Source: an uncultured Prevotellaceae bacterium
GTDB lineage: Bacteria; Bacteroidota; Bacteroidia; Bacteroidales; Bacteroidaceae
Assembly: GCA_947168045.1 (NCBI GenBank)
Contig: CAMVKN010000002.1
Location: 1-64,000 of the forward strand
Length of the DNA stretch: 64,000 nt
Reading direction: 5' to 3'
Positions 1-8,185 of this stretch are shown here, piece after piece (position 1 is the stretch's first letter; each line of letters begins with the position of its first letter). The notes below the pieces were generated by a model. The model worked only from the letters and a program-made list of their open reading frames with translations, had not been told where the DNA came from and made no database searches. Both the position numbers and the translations under genes were made by a program.

Positions 1-125
1 ACGAATGCTTTTCTCATATTCATGAATTTGAAGGCAAAAATACAATTTTTCTTTGAAATATCGTCATTTAATCGAAAATTATGCGTAACTTAGCGCACGA
101 TTTTAAGATAATAAATCTTGGAGTA

Positions 126-1070
126 ATGGAAAAACATAATTTTGTAACGATTGCCGACCTCTCGAAAGAGAAGATTCTCTACATGATTGAGATGGCGCAA
201 GAGTTTGAAAAACACCCCAACAGGGAAATACTGAAAGGCAAGGTCGTGGCCACGCTTTTCTTCGAACCGTCTACACGCACCCGTCTGAGTTTTGAAACTG
301 CCGCCAACAGGCTTGGAGCCAGGGTCATCGGATTTGCCGACCCTAAGATTACCAGCGGAACGAAGGGCGAGACACTGAAGGACACTATCCTCATGGTGAG
401 CAACTATGCCGATGTCATCGTGATGCGACACTTCATCGAGGGTGCTGCCCAATATGCCTCAGAGGTGGCCCCCATACCTATTGTCAATGCCGGCGACGGT
501 GCCCACCAGCACCCTTCGCAATGCATGCTCGACCTCTACAGCATCTACAAGACACAGGGCACGCTGGAGAACCTGAACATCTACCTCGTCGGCGACCTGA
601 AGTACGGGCGCACCGTCCACTCGCTCATCATGGCCATGCGTCACTTCAACCCTACCTTCCACTTCGTCGCCCCCCGCGAGCTGGCCATGCCCAAGGAGTA
701 CAAGCTCTACTGTGAGAGCCAGGGCATCAAGTACCAGGAGCACACCGCCTTCAACGAGAAGGTCATACAGGATGCCGACATCATCTACATGACACGTGTG
801 CAGAAAGAGCGTTTCTCAGACCTGATGGAGTACGAGCGCGTGAAGAACGTCTACATCCTCAACAACGACATGCTCCGCCTGGCCAAGCCGAACATGAAGA
901 TTCTGCACCCCCTGCCCCGCGTCAACGAGATTTCACAGGACGTTGACGACAACCCACACGCCTACTACATCCAGCAGGCCGCCAACGGGCTCTTCGCCCG
1001 CGAGGCCATTTTCTGCGATGTGCTTGGCATCACCCTCGACCAGGTGAGGAATGACCAAACCATCATTTAG
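126..1070 (+). CDS. pyrB: Aspartate carbamoyltransferase catalytic subunit
   Basis: Condenses carbamoyl phosphate with L-aspartate, the committed step of pyrimidine synthesis, in the cytoplasm. The carbamoyl-phosphate loop [15 protein letters not shown] lies near residue 50, HPLPRVNEI near 270, and the 314-residue length fits the family. An ATG at 81 is also in frame, but the residues from 81 to 125 are unlike family members, and [18 protein letters not shown] at 126 matches the usual N-terminus. The regulatory chain pyrI follows after 88 bases, so the pair should form the holoenzyme. Family assignment is secure; the start is inferred from family knowledge. Confidence 0.96.
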   Translation: MEKHNFVTIADLSKEKILYMIEMAQEFEKHPNREILKGKVVATLFFEPSTRTRLSFETAANRLGARVIGFADPKITSGTKGETLKDTILMVSNYADVIVMRHFIEGAAQYASEVAPIPIVNAGDGAHQHPSQCMLDLYSIYKTQGTLENLNIYLVGDLKYGRTVHSLIMAMRHFNPTFHFVAPRELAMPKEYKLYCESQGIKYQEHTAFNEKVIQDADIIYMTRVQKERFSDLMEYERVKNVYILNNDMLRLAKPNMKILHPLPRVNEISQDVDDNPHAYYIQQAANGLFAREAIFCDVLGITLDQVRNDQTII

Positions 1071-1090
1071 TGTCACCAAGCGCCATAGCG

Positions 1091-1146
1091 GCATCGCGGC
1101 ATGACGTAACAACGACATGACGTGATGACGTGACAAAGGAACAACG
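1091..1146. repeat. Degenerate 8-bp tandem repeat between pyrB and pyrI
   Basis: About seven consecutive octamers end mostly in ACG or CG: GCATCGCG, GCATGACG, TAACAACG, ACATGACG, TGATGACG, TGACAAAG, GAACAACG. The tract fills most of the pyrB-pyrI spacer. No function is known to me; it would lie in the mRNA between two subunits of one enzyme. Confidence 0.55.
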
Positions 1147-1158
1147 AAACAAATAACC

Positions 1159-1605
1159 ATGAACAAGAAAGAACGCCTCGTCGCCGCCATTGAACACGGC
1201 ACCGTCATTGACCATATTCCTGCCGCCAAGACTTATCAGGTGGCAAACCTGCTTGGTCTCTTCGACATGAAGACACCAGTCACCATTGGCATCAACTACC
1301 CCTCGCAGAAGGTTGGCAACAAGGGCATCATCAAGGTCTCAGACAAGTTCTTCACCGACGATGAAATCTCACGTCTGTCCGTCGTGGCTCCCAACGTCAT
1401 CCTCAACATCATCCGTGACTACGAGGTGGTGGAAAAGAAAACGGTGGAGACGCCCAGCGAGATACACGGCATCGTGAAATGCAACAACCCCAAGTGCATC
1501 ACCAACAACGAACCCATGGCCACGCACTTCCACGTCGATGGCAATGTCCTCACCTGCCACTACTGTGAGCGCGAGCAGGACATCAACCGCGTCGAGCTGG
1601 TGTAG
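1159..1605 (+). CDS. pyrI: Aspartate carbamoyltransferase regulatory subunit
   Basis: Nucleotide-binding regulatory chain of aspartate carbamoyltransferase, 148 residues. The N-terminal allosteric domain contains [13 protein letters not shown]. The C-terminal zinc domain has its four cysteines at 108, 113, 133 and 136, in the CxxxxC and CxxC arrangement of the E. coli protein. It follows pyrB in the same operon and ends before a strong terminator at 1681. The start is the only sensible ATG. Confidence 0.96.
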   Translation: MNKKERLVAAIEHGTVIDHIPAAKTYQVANLLGLFDMKTPVTIGINYPSQKVGNKGIIKVSDKFFTDDEISRLSVVAPNVILNIIRDYEVVEKKTVETPSEIHGIVKCNNPKCITNNEPMATHFHVDGNVLTCHYCEREQDINRVELV

Positions 1606-1680
1606 CAGCAGCCGACAGCCCCGCTGTGCCGGGCGGGAAAACCGCCGGGCGCTCAATTTGCATAAATCAACAAAACATCA

Positions 1681-1708
1681 GTGCGGGAACAATTCCCGCA
1701 CTTTTTTT
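1681..1708 (+). terminator. Rho-independent terminator of pyrBI
   Basis: A perfect 9-bp stem, GTGCGGGAA paired with TTCCCGCAC, has a CAA loop and is followed by seven T. It lies 76 bases after pyrI. Its T-run also supplies the TTTG of the next gene's promoter. Confidence 0.93.
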
Positions 1709-1738
1709 GCTGTGTGCGGAAACAAAGCATTACCTTTG
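1706..1738 (+). promoter_or_regulatory. Promoter for the SulP transporter
   Basis: TTTG at 1706-1709 and TACCTTTG at 1731-1738, 21 bases apart, match the Bacteroidetes -33/-7 pattern. The upstream element is embedded in the pyrBI terminator T-run. Confidence 0.8.
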
Positions 1739-1768
1739 TACCCGATTTCAATAGGTATAAGGATAATA

Positions 1769-3490
1769 ATGAAAACATTGGACTACAGGCCGAAGATGTT
1801 GTCGGCCATCAGAAACTACAACAAGCAGACTTTTATGGCTGACCTCATGGCTGGCATCATCGTGGGCATCGTAGCCCTGCCGCTGGCCATCGCCTTTGCC
1901 ATCGCCAGTGGTGTCAGCCCTGAGAAAGGCATCGTCACCGCCATCGTCGCCGGACTGGCCATCAGCGCCTTCGGCGGCAGCCGCGTACAGATAGGCGGTC
2001 CCACGGGTGCCTTCATCGTCATCGTCGCTGGCATCATCGGCCAGTACGGCATCGAGGGACTGACCATCGCCACGCTCATGGCCGGCGTGTTCCTCATCGG
2101 CTTCGGCCTGCTACGCCTGGGCACCATCATCAAGTACATCCCCTACCCCATCATCGTCGGTTTCACCAGCGGCATCGCCGTCACCATCTTCACAACACAG
2201 GTGAAGGACCTGCTGGGCATGCAGATTGACGGCAGCGTGCCGGGCGACTTCATTGCTCGCTGGGGCGTTTATTTCCAGAACCTGACACACATCGACCCCT
2301 GGAGCGCCGCCATCGGCATTGGCAGTGTGGTGCTGATAGGCACCTGGCCCATCATCGCCAACCGTTCCGTGAAGGGACATCACTCATCGGTCCTGAAGAA
2401 GGTGCCAGGCTCGCTGGTGGCCATCATCGTCATGACCATAGCGGCACTGCTGCTCAGAGAATACTATGACGTGACAACCATAGAAACCATCGGCGACCGC
2501 TTCAGCATCAAGGCAGAGATGCCAAGCATCGTCGTGCCGTCGCTCAGCTGGGAACAGGTGAAGGAGCTGGTGGCACCGGCCATGACCATCGCCATCCTGG
2601 GTGCCATCGAGAGTCTGCTGTCAGCCACCGTGGCCGACGGTGTCATCGGCGACCATCACAACTCGAACACCGAGCTGGTGGGCCAGGGCGTGGCCAACAT
2701 CCTGTCGCCCATCTTTGGCGGCATCCCTGCCACTGGTGCCATCGCCCGCACGATGACCAACATCAACAACGGTGGACGCACCCCCATTGCCGGCATCATC
2801 CACGCCGTGGTGCTGCTGGTCATCTTCCTCTTCCTCATGCCCTTGGCACAGTACATCCCCATGGCGTGCCTCGCCGGCGTGCTCGTCGTGGTGAGCTACG
2901 GCATGAGCGGATGGCGCTCGTTCCGCGCCCTGCTGCGCAACCCGAAGAGTGACGTCACGGTGCTGGTGCTCACCTTCCTGCTCACCATCATCTTCGACCT
3001 GACCGTGGCCATCGAGGTGGGACTGCTCTGTGCCTGCCTGCTCTTCATGCGGCGCATGAGTGAGACCACCGACGTACGTGCCGTCTACGACGAGATTGAC
3101 CTGAACGAGGATGCTGACATGGAGGCAGGCAACCTTGAGCATCTCACCATTCCAGAGGGCGTGGAAGTGTACGAGATCAACGGCCCCTACTTCTTCGGTG
3201 CCGGCAGCCGCTTCGAGGATCTCATGGCCCGCTATGGCGGACGGCCTCAGGTGCGCATCATCCGCATGCGCAAGGTGCCGTTCATCGACTCTACCGGCCT
3301 GCACAACCTGGAGAACATGTGTCGCATGAGCCAGCGTGAGGGCATCACGGTCATCCTCTCGGGTGTGGTGCCCAAAGTGGAAGCCGTGCTGCGCCGCAAC
3401 GGGTTTACCGAGCTGCTGGGCCAGCAGAACATCTGTAACCATATAGACCTGGCACTCCAGCGTGCTCGTGAGCTGGGGTGCCAGGACTAA
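1769..3490 (+). CDS. SulP family anion transporter with STAS domain
   Basis: Inner-membrane permease of the SulP/SLC26 type, 573 residues. It opens with LMAGIIVGIVALPLAIAFAI, contains the GGPTGAF signature, and has about a dozen hydrophobic segments to about residue 440. A cytoplasmic STAS domain covers about 460-570 (VEVYEINGPYFFGAG, then FIDSTGLHNL). The open frame extends upstream to 1538, but that part overlaps pyrI and its terminator; the ATG at 1769 sits 31 bases after a good promoter. The substrate is probably sulfate, bicarbonate or another anion and cannot be fixed from sequence. No carbonic anhydrase or sulfate-assimilation gene is adjacent. Confidence 0.93.
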   Translation: MKTLDYRPKMLSAIRNYNKQTFMADLMAGIIVGIVALPLAIAFAIASGVSPEKGIVTAIVAGLAISAFGGSRVQIGGPTGAFIVIVAGIIGQYGIEGLTIATLMAGVFLIGFGLLRLGTIIKYIPYPIIVGFTSGIAVTIFTTQVKDLLGMQIDGSVPGDFIARWGVYFQNLTHIDPWSAAIGIGSVVLIGTWPIIANRSVKGHHSSVLKKVPGSLVAIIVMTIAALLLREYYDVTTIETIGDRFSIKAEMPSIVVPSLSWEQVKELVAPAMTIAILGAIESLLSATVADGVIGDHHNSNTELVGQGVANILSPIFGGIPATGAIARTMTNINNGGRTPIAGIIHAVVLLVIFLFLMPLAQYIPMACLAGVLVVVSYGMSGWRSFRALLRNPKSDVTVLVLTFLLTIIFDLTVAIEVGLLCACLLFMRRMSETTDVRAVYDEIDLNEDADMEAGNLEHLTIPEGVEVYEINGPYFFGAGSRFEDLMARYGGRPQVRIIRMRKVPFIDSTGLHNLENMCRMSQREGITVILSGVVPKVEAVLRRNGFTELLGQQNICNHIDLALQRARELGCQD

Positions 3491-3494
3491 ATAA

Positions 3495-3533
3495 GTGGTG
3501 AGAGGTGAGTGGTAAGTGGTGAGAGGTGAGAGG
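3495..3533. repeat. Heptamer array, GAGGTGA type
   Basis: Five consecutive heptamers, GTGGTGA, GAGGTGA, GTGGTAA, GTGGTGA, GAGGTGA, then a partial unit, lie between the convergent SulP and lpxC-fabZ genes. A near-identical run recurs at 30269. Confidence 0.8.
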
Positions 3534-3551
3534 CACCCCTGAACTATACCA

Positions 3552-4934
3552 TTACTTGTTCTTCACTATCTGTGCGGTGAACGATGCCTCGCTCACCACA
3601 TGGTCGCCAACAAAGACGTAGCCGTGCATGGTGCTGATGCCATGGCGAAGCGGTGCCAGCATGTCGACCTTGAAGAGCAGCGTGTCGCCGGGCACCACCT
3701 TCTGGCGGAACTTCACACCGTCAATCTTGAGGAAGTAGGTACTCCAGCGCTCAGGCTCTTCCACGGCACTCAGCACCAAGAGTCCGCCCACCTGTGCCAT
3801 GGCCTCAATCTGCAGCACGCCGGGCATGACAGGCTCCTGGGGGAAGTGTCCCTGGAAGAAGGGCTCGTTGGCCGTGATGTTCTTCACGCCGACGATGCTC
3901 ATCGGTCCCACCTCGATGACCTTGTCGACCAGCTGCATGGGATAGCGGTGCGGCAGCAGCTCACGTATGCGGTTGACGTCCATCACCGGCGGCTCGTTGG
4001 GGTCATAGAAGGGTGCCTGTATCTCATGCTTGCGAATCTCCTTGCGCATCTCGCGGGCGAACTTGTTGTTGATGGTGTGTCCCGGACGGGTAGCCACGAT
4101 GCGTCCCTTGATGGGGCGCCCGATGAGCGCCATGTCGCCGATGACGTCGAGCAGCTTGTGACGGGTGCACTCGTTCTCCCACACCAGGGGTTTATGCTGA
4201 ACATAGCCCAGGTCTGAGGCGTTGCGATGCTCCACGTGCAGCATGTCGGCCAGCATGTCAAGGCGCTCCTGGGTGGTCTGCCGCTCGTAGATGACGATGG
4301 CATTGTCCAGGTCGCCGCCCTTGATGAGGTTGGCCTGCAGCAACGGCTCCAGGTCGCGCACGAAGACGAAGGTGCGTGCAGGTGCAATCTCAGCGGCATA
4401 CTTGTGAATGTCGTCAAGCGTAGCAAACTGGCTGTTGATGAACTTCGACTCGAAGGAGCACATGGTGGTCAGCGAGAACTCGTCATCGGGCAGGATGGTG
4501 ATGCACGAGCCGTTTTCCTCGTCCTTCACCTCAATCTTCTTGCGAATGACATAGTAGTCCTTGGGAGCGTTCTGCTCTTCGATGCCCACTTCTTCAATCT
4601 TCTCAACATACTTGATAGCCGACCCATCGAGGATGGGGAACTCAGGACCGCTCACCTGTATCAGACAGTTGTCGATGCCCAGCGCATAGAGCGCCGACAG
4701 TCCGTGTTCGACGGTGCTCACCCTGACGTCGCCCTTGCCCAGCACGGTGCCGCGCTGCGTGTCAACCACGTTTTCAGCCACTGCTTCGATGACAGGCATG
4801 CCCTCCAGGTCGATGCGCTGTATCTTGTAGCCATGATTCTCGGGTGCAGGGTTAAAGGTAACGGTGAGATTGAGTCCCGTATGAAGGCCCTTACCACAGA
4901 GTGTAAAGCTGCCTTTCAGCGTTTTCTGTTTCAT
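3552..4934 (-). CDS. lpxC-fabZ: Bifunctional LpxC deacetylase / FabZ dehydratase
   Basis: Fusion typical of Bacteroidetes, 460 residues. Residues 1-305 are LpxC, the zinc UDP-3-O-acyl-GlcNAc deacetylase that commits to lipid A synthesis (STVEHGLSAL, HKLLDVIGDMALIG). Residues from about 312 are FabZ, the 3-hydroxyacyl-ACP dehydratase (HRYPMQLVDKV, then GHFPQEPVMPGVLQIEAMAQ with the catalytic His and Glu). The lpxD and lpxA genes often found beside it in this phylum are not in the window. It starts 30 bases from its own TACCTTTG, in a divergent region built of heptamer inverted repeats. Confidence 0.97.
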   Translation of the reverse strand: MKQKTLKGSFTLCGKGLHTGLNLTVTFNPAPENHGYKIQRIDLEGMPVIEAVAENVVDTQRGTVLGKGDVRVSTVEHGLSALYALGIDNCLIQVSGPEFPILDGSAIKYVEKIEEVGIEEQNAPKDYYVIRKKIEVKDEENGSCITILPDDEFSLTTMCSFESKFINSQFATLDDIHKYAAEIAPARTFVFVRDLEPLLQANLIKGGDLDNAIVIYERQTTQERLDMLADMLHVEHRNASDLGYVQHKPLVWENECTRHKLLDVIGDMALIGRPIKGRIVATRPGHTINNKFAREMRKEIRKHEIQAPFYDPNEPPVMDVNRIRELLPHRYPMQLVDKVIEVGPMSIVGVKNITANEPFFQGHFPQEPVMPGVLQIEAMAQVGGLLVLSAVEEPERWSTYFLKIDGVKFRQKVVPGDTLLFKVDMLAPLRHGISTMHGYVFVGDHVVSEASFTAQIVKNK

Positions 4935-4963
4935 CAGTTCGTTCTTTTTAGTAATAAGTGGTG

Positions 4964-4971
4964 CAAAGGTA
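4964..4971 (-). promoter_or_regulatory. -7 element for lpxC-fabZ
   Basis: TACCTTTG on the minus strand, 30 bases before the ATG. There is no TTTG at -33; that position lies inside the TTAGGAG heptamers. Confidence 0.7.
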
Positions 4972-5090
4972 CTGAAAAGTTAGGAGTTAGGAGCGAGGAG
5001 TGAGGAGTTATCCGTCAGGCTTTAATCATTTTTAACCTTTTCGACGATAAAAAACTCGTAACTCCTAACTCCTAACTCCTAACTTTTCAG

Positions 5091-5098
5091 TACCTTTG
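5091..5098 (+). promoter_or_regulatory. -7 element for the glycosyltransferase fusion gene
   Basis: TACCTTTG, 23 bases before the ATG at 5122, is the mirror copy of the lpxC-fabZ box. The -33 position is CTCCTAA heptamer sequence. Confidence 0.7.
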
Positions 5099-5121
5099 CA
5101 TGTCCAAAATCCCCTGAAACT

Positions 5122-8100
5122 ATGTGTAAGAGCGACAGCATTGTCATCATTCCCACTTACAACGAAAAAGAGAACATCGAGAAAATCATCCGGGCCGTGT
5201 TCGGACTGGAGAAGTGTTTCCACATCCTTGTCATCGACGACGGCTCGCCTGATGGTACGGCTCAGATAGTGAAAGGCCTGATGGCAAGCGAGTTCGCTGA
5301 AAGGCTGTTCATCGTCGAGCGCAGTGGCAAGCAGGGCCTCGGCACTGCCTACATTGCAGGTTTCCGCTGGGCACTGGAACGCGACTACGGCTACATCTTC
5401 GAGATGGACGCCGACTTCAGCCACGACCCCAACGACCTGCCACGCCTCTATGCCGCATGCCACGACGAGGGCAACGACGTGGCCGTGGGCTCGCGCTATG
5501 TCAGCGGCGTGAATGTGGTGAACTGGCCCATGGGTCGGGTACTGATGAGCTACTATGCGTCAAAATATGTGCGCATCATCACGGGCATCAAGGTACGCGA
5601 CACCACGGCAGGCTTCGTGTGCTACAAGCGCCGCGTGCTGGAGACCATCGAACTGGACAAGATACGTTTCAAAGGTTACGCATTCCAAATAGAAATGAAG
5701 TACACAGCTTACAAAATCGGATTCAAAGTAAAGGAAGTGCCGGTCATCTTCGTCAACCGACGCGAGGGAACGAGCAAGATGTCGGGCGGCATCTTCTCAG
5801 AGGCGTTCTTCGGCGTGATGCGCCTGCGCTGGGACGGCTGGCGACGGAAGTACCCCAAGATGCCCGCCGCAGCACTGCTGGCCATGCTGCTTTCGGTAGC
5901 CGGTGGGGCCATGGCTCAGCCCAACGTCACCACCAGCCCGCGCTATGCACGCGGTGCCACCATGGCCTTCGGACGCATGGGAGCCACCGCCAACGGGGCG
6001 ACCATCAGCCAGCGCGGCTTCTGCTACGCCACACACCAGGCCCCCACCATCGATGACAACACCACGACAAAGACCATGTCGGCAGGCAGCGGCACCGTCT
6101 ATGTGCTGGAGAACCTGGAACCCGCTACATTATATTATATGCGCGCGTACGCAAAAACGACCAACGGGCAGACGGGCTACGGCGACGTCATCAAGTTCTA
6201 CACCCTGCCCAAAGGCGAGGTGACCTACTGGTACAACAACGGTGGCAGCGACGCTGAGAACACGCGCATCAACAACGCCGCCAAACAGGCTTGCCAGATT
6301 TTCAACGACCTGACCAGCATCAAGAAGAAGTTCGACATCGGCTACAGCGCCGGCACCCCCACTGCCGACTGTGGCTACAAGGACCAGCCGTGGATTAACA
6401 TGGGCGCCAACTCCAGCTACCAGAGGACCGGCACGCTGATGCACGAGATGCAGCACGGCTTAGGCATGGTGCCCTACACCTCGCAGTGGAGCAAGAACAT
6501 CCTGCGCGAGCGTCTCGACGGCGAAGGACGTGGCAGCGGCCACTGGCTGGGCGAGCGCGTCACCGCCTTCCTCGACTTCTGGGACAATACCAACGGTCAG
6601 CAGCTCAACGGCGACTACCAGCACATGTGGCCCTACGGCATCAATGGGGCACAGGAGGACAAGGGAACGCTGACGCTCTACTATGCCAACGCCATGCTGG
6701 GGCAGGCACTGGGCGAGGACGGCCTGGAGCACCGCTCGAACACCTTTGCCGAACCCTGCTGGGTGTTCAACCACGATGAGAACACGAAGTACTACCTGAA
6801 GAACGAGGCCGACGACCGCGGACGCTACTCGGCCTTCCTCGTGCCCAACGCTGGCGGCGCGCTGAAGTGGCGCGAGATGTCGGCTGCCGAGGCTGCTCAG
6901 AACGACAGCGCGGCGTGGTACATCACCTTCACCCCCCAGAACCAGTACTACCAGCTGCGCAACGCCGCCACAGGACAGTACATGACCTATCAGAGCACCT
7001 TCAAGACCCTGGCACGCACCACGCTGACGGCCAACGACAACTTCCACCTGATGAAGGGACGCGTCAACGTGGGCAGCACCGCAATGCGCGGCTACTGGCT
7101 CATACACCCGACGGGCAACCTTTCGCCTAACTGTCTCACTGCCAACGCCAACGGCTACACAGGGTCACAGGCCTTCGACATCAAGAACACGGCTACGCAT
7201 CAGCGCTGGCTCATCCTCACTGCTGAGGAGGCCAAGGCGTTTGAGGCCGAGTCCATGACCTTCATCAAGCAGCAGAACACGCTGGCCCTGGAACCCATCA
7301 AAGCCTTGGCTGACGTGCCGCACACCACCACTGACGCCAATGCCGACCAGACCTTCCGCACCGCCCTGGCCAACATTGAGCAGCGCAACACTGAGGCAAC
7401 GACATACGCTGAGAGCAACACGCTCGTAGACGAGGCCCTGGCCGCTGCCACTGCCTTCCTCAGCGTGGCCACCCCCACCGACACGAATCATCCCTTCGAC
7501 CTCACCTTCATGGTGAAGAGTGCCGGCATGGACGAGACGACGGGATGGACTGGGTCGCCAGCGCCCACCCTCAACCACTCGTGTGCCGAGTTCTACCAGC
7601 AGAACTTTAACTTCCGCCAGACCATCGCCAACCTGCCCCTCGGCACCTACCGCGTGCTGATGCAGGGCTTCCAGCGCCCCGGCACCTATACCGCCGCCTA
7701 CAACGACTGGGCAGCCGGCACCAACCGCGTCAACGCCACGCTCTATGCCAGCGACAAGACCCAGTTGCTGAACCACATTGCCGAAGGCGCACAGACCAAG
7801 AAGCTGGGCGGCTCGGAGAAGCTGGTGGGTGGAAGCTACTATGTGCCCGACAACATGGAGGCTGCCAGCATCTACTTCGCCAAGGGACTCTATGAGAACA
7901 TGGTCACGAAGCAGATTACCACAACGTCGCTCACCTTCGGCGTGCGCTCCACCTCGATGCCCTCCAGCTACTGGTGCATCTTCGACAACTTCCGTCTGCA
8001 GTACTTCGGCTCACTCAACGAGGACCTGACCACCACCGCTATCGAACAGACACCGCTGGATGTCGACGCCAGCGAGAACGGCAGTGCCTACGACCTCAGC

Positions 8101-8178
8101 GGGCGCCGTCTCAACGGTTCGCAACAGCTCAGCAAGGGCGTCTATATCGTAAATGGAAGAAAGACTATAATCCGTTAA
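5122..8178 (+). CDS. Dolichol-phosphate-mannose-synthase-like glycosyltransferase fused to a secreted putative metalloprotease
   Basis: One 1018-residue frame joins two unrelated proteins. Residues 1-246 are a GT2 polyprenol-monophosphomannose synthase (IIPTYNEKENIEKI, DDGSPDG, FEMDADFSHDP, DTTAGFVCYKR) that ends at WRRKYPK, where stand-alone homologues stop. Residue 247 is Met, followed by a hydrophobic segment to Ala265 and an AMA-Q signal-peptidase-like site. Then come a fibronectin-III-like region (about 270-360), HEMQH at 441-445 followed by GLG (gluzincin-like HExxH), and a long C-terminal region ending in a type IX-like tail (YDLSGRRLNG, then KGVYIVNGRK). A second GT gene follows after 7 bases. 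The C-terminal protease role is inferred from HExxH alone. Stop loss between two adjacent genes is the simplest origin; a base-call error at the junction is possible. Confidence 0.8.
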   Translation: MCKSDSIVIIPTYNEKENIEKIIRAVFGLEKCFHILVIDDGSPDGTAQIVKGLMASEFAERLFIVERSGKQGLGTAYIAGFRWALERDYGYIFEMDADFSHDPNDLPRLYAACHDEGNDVAVGSRYVSGVNVVNWPMGRVLMSYYASKYVRIITGIKVRDTTAGFVCYKRRVLETIELDKIRFKGYAFQIEMKYTAYKIGFKVKEVPVIFVNRREGTSKMSGGIFSEAFFGVMRLRWDGWRRKYPKMPAAALLAMLLSVAGGAMAQPNVTTSPRYARGATMAFGRMGATANGATISQRGFCYATHQAPTIDDNTTTKTMSAGSGTVYVLENLEPATLYYMRAYAKTTNGQTGYGDVIKFYTLPKGEVTYWYNNGGSDAENTRINNAAKQACQIFNDLTSIKKKFDIGYSAGTPTADCGYKDQPWINMGANSSYQRTGTLMHEMQHGLGMVPYTSQWSKNILRERLDGEGRGSGHWLGERVTAFLDFWDNTNGQQLNGDYQHMWPYGINGAQEDKGTLTLYYANAMLGQALGEDGLEHRSNTFAEPCWVFNHDENTKYYLKNEADDRGRYSAFLVPNAGGALKWREMSAAEAAQNDSAAWYITFTPQNQYYQLRNAATGQYMTYQSTFKTLARTTLTANDNFHLMKGRVNVGSTAMRGYWLIHPTGNLSPNCLTANANGYTGSQAFDIKNTATHQRWLILTAEEAKAFEAESMTFIKQQNTLALEPIKALADVPHTTTDANADQTFRTALANIEQRNTEATTYAESNTLVDEALAAATAFLSVATPTDTNHPFDLTFMVKSAGMDETTGWTGSPAPTLNHSCAEFYQQNFNFRQTIANLPLGTYRVLMQGFQRPGTYTAAYNDWAAGTNRVNATLYASDKTQLLNHIAEGAQTKKLGGSEKLVGGSYYVPDNMEAASIYFAKGLYENMVTKQITTTSLTFGVRSTSMPSSYWCIFDNFRLQYFGSLNEDLTTTAIEQTPLDVDASENGSAYDLSGRRLNGSQQLSKGVYIVNGRKTIIR

Positions 8179-8185
8179 CATCAAG

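Larger units (their letters stand above)
4962..5100. repeat. 32-bp perfect inverted repeat with heptamers in a divergent promoter region
   Basis: The arms 4962-4993 and 5069-5100 are exact reverse complements. Each contains a -7 box (TGCAAAGGTA / TACCTTTGCA) followed inward by TTAGGAG heptamers (4980-5007 and 5054-5083). The two divergent genes therefore have mirror-image promoters whose -33 positions are heptamer repeat. The 75-base centre is AT-rich. Confidence 0.9.

Noticed and set aside
81..125. N-terminal extension of PyrB from the ATG at 81
   Set aside because: The 15 extra residues do not resemble family N-termini and lie close to the likely promoter region; the ATG at 126 fits better.
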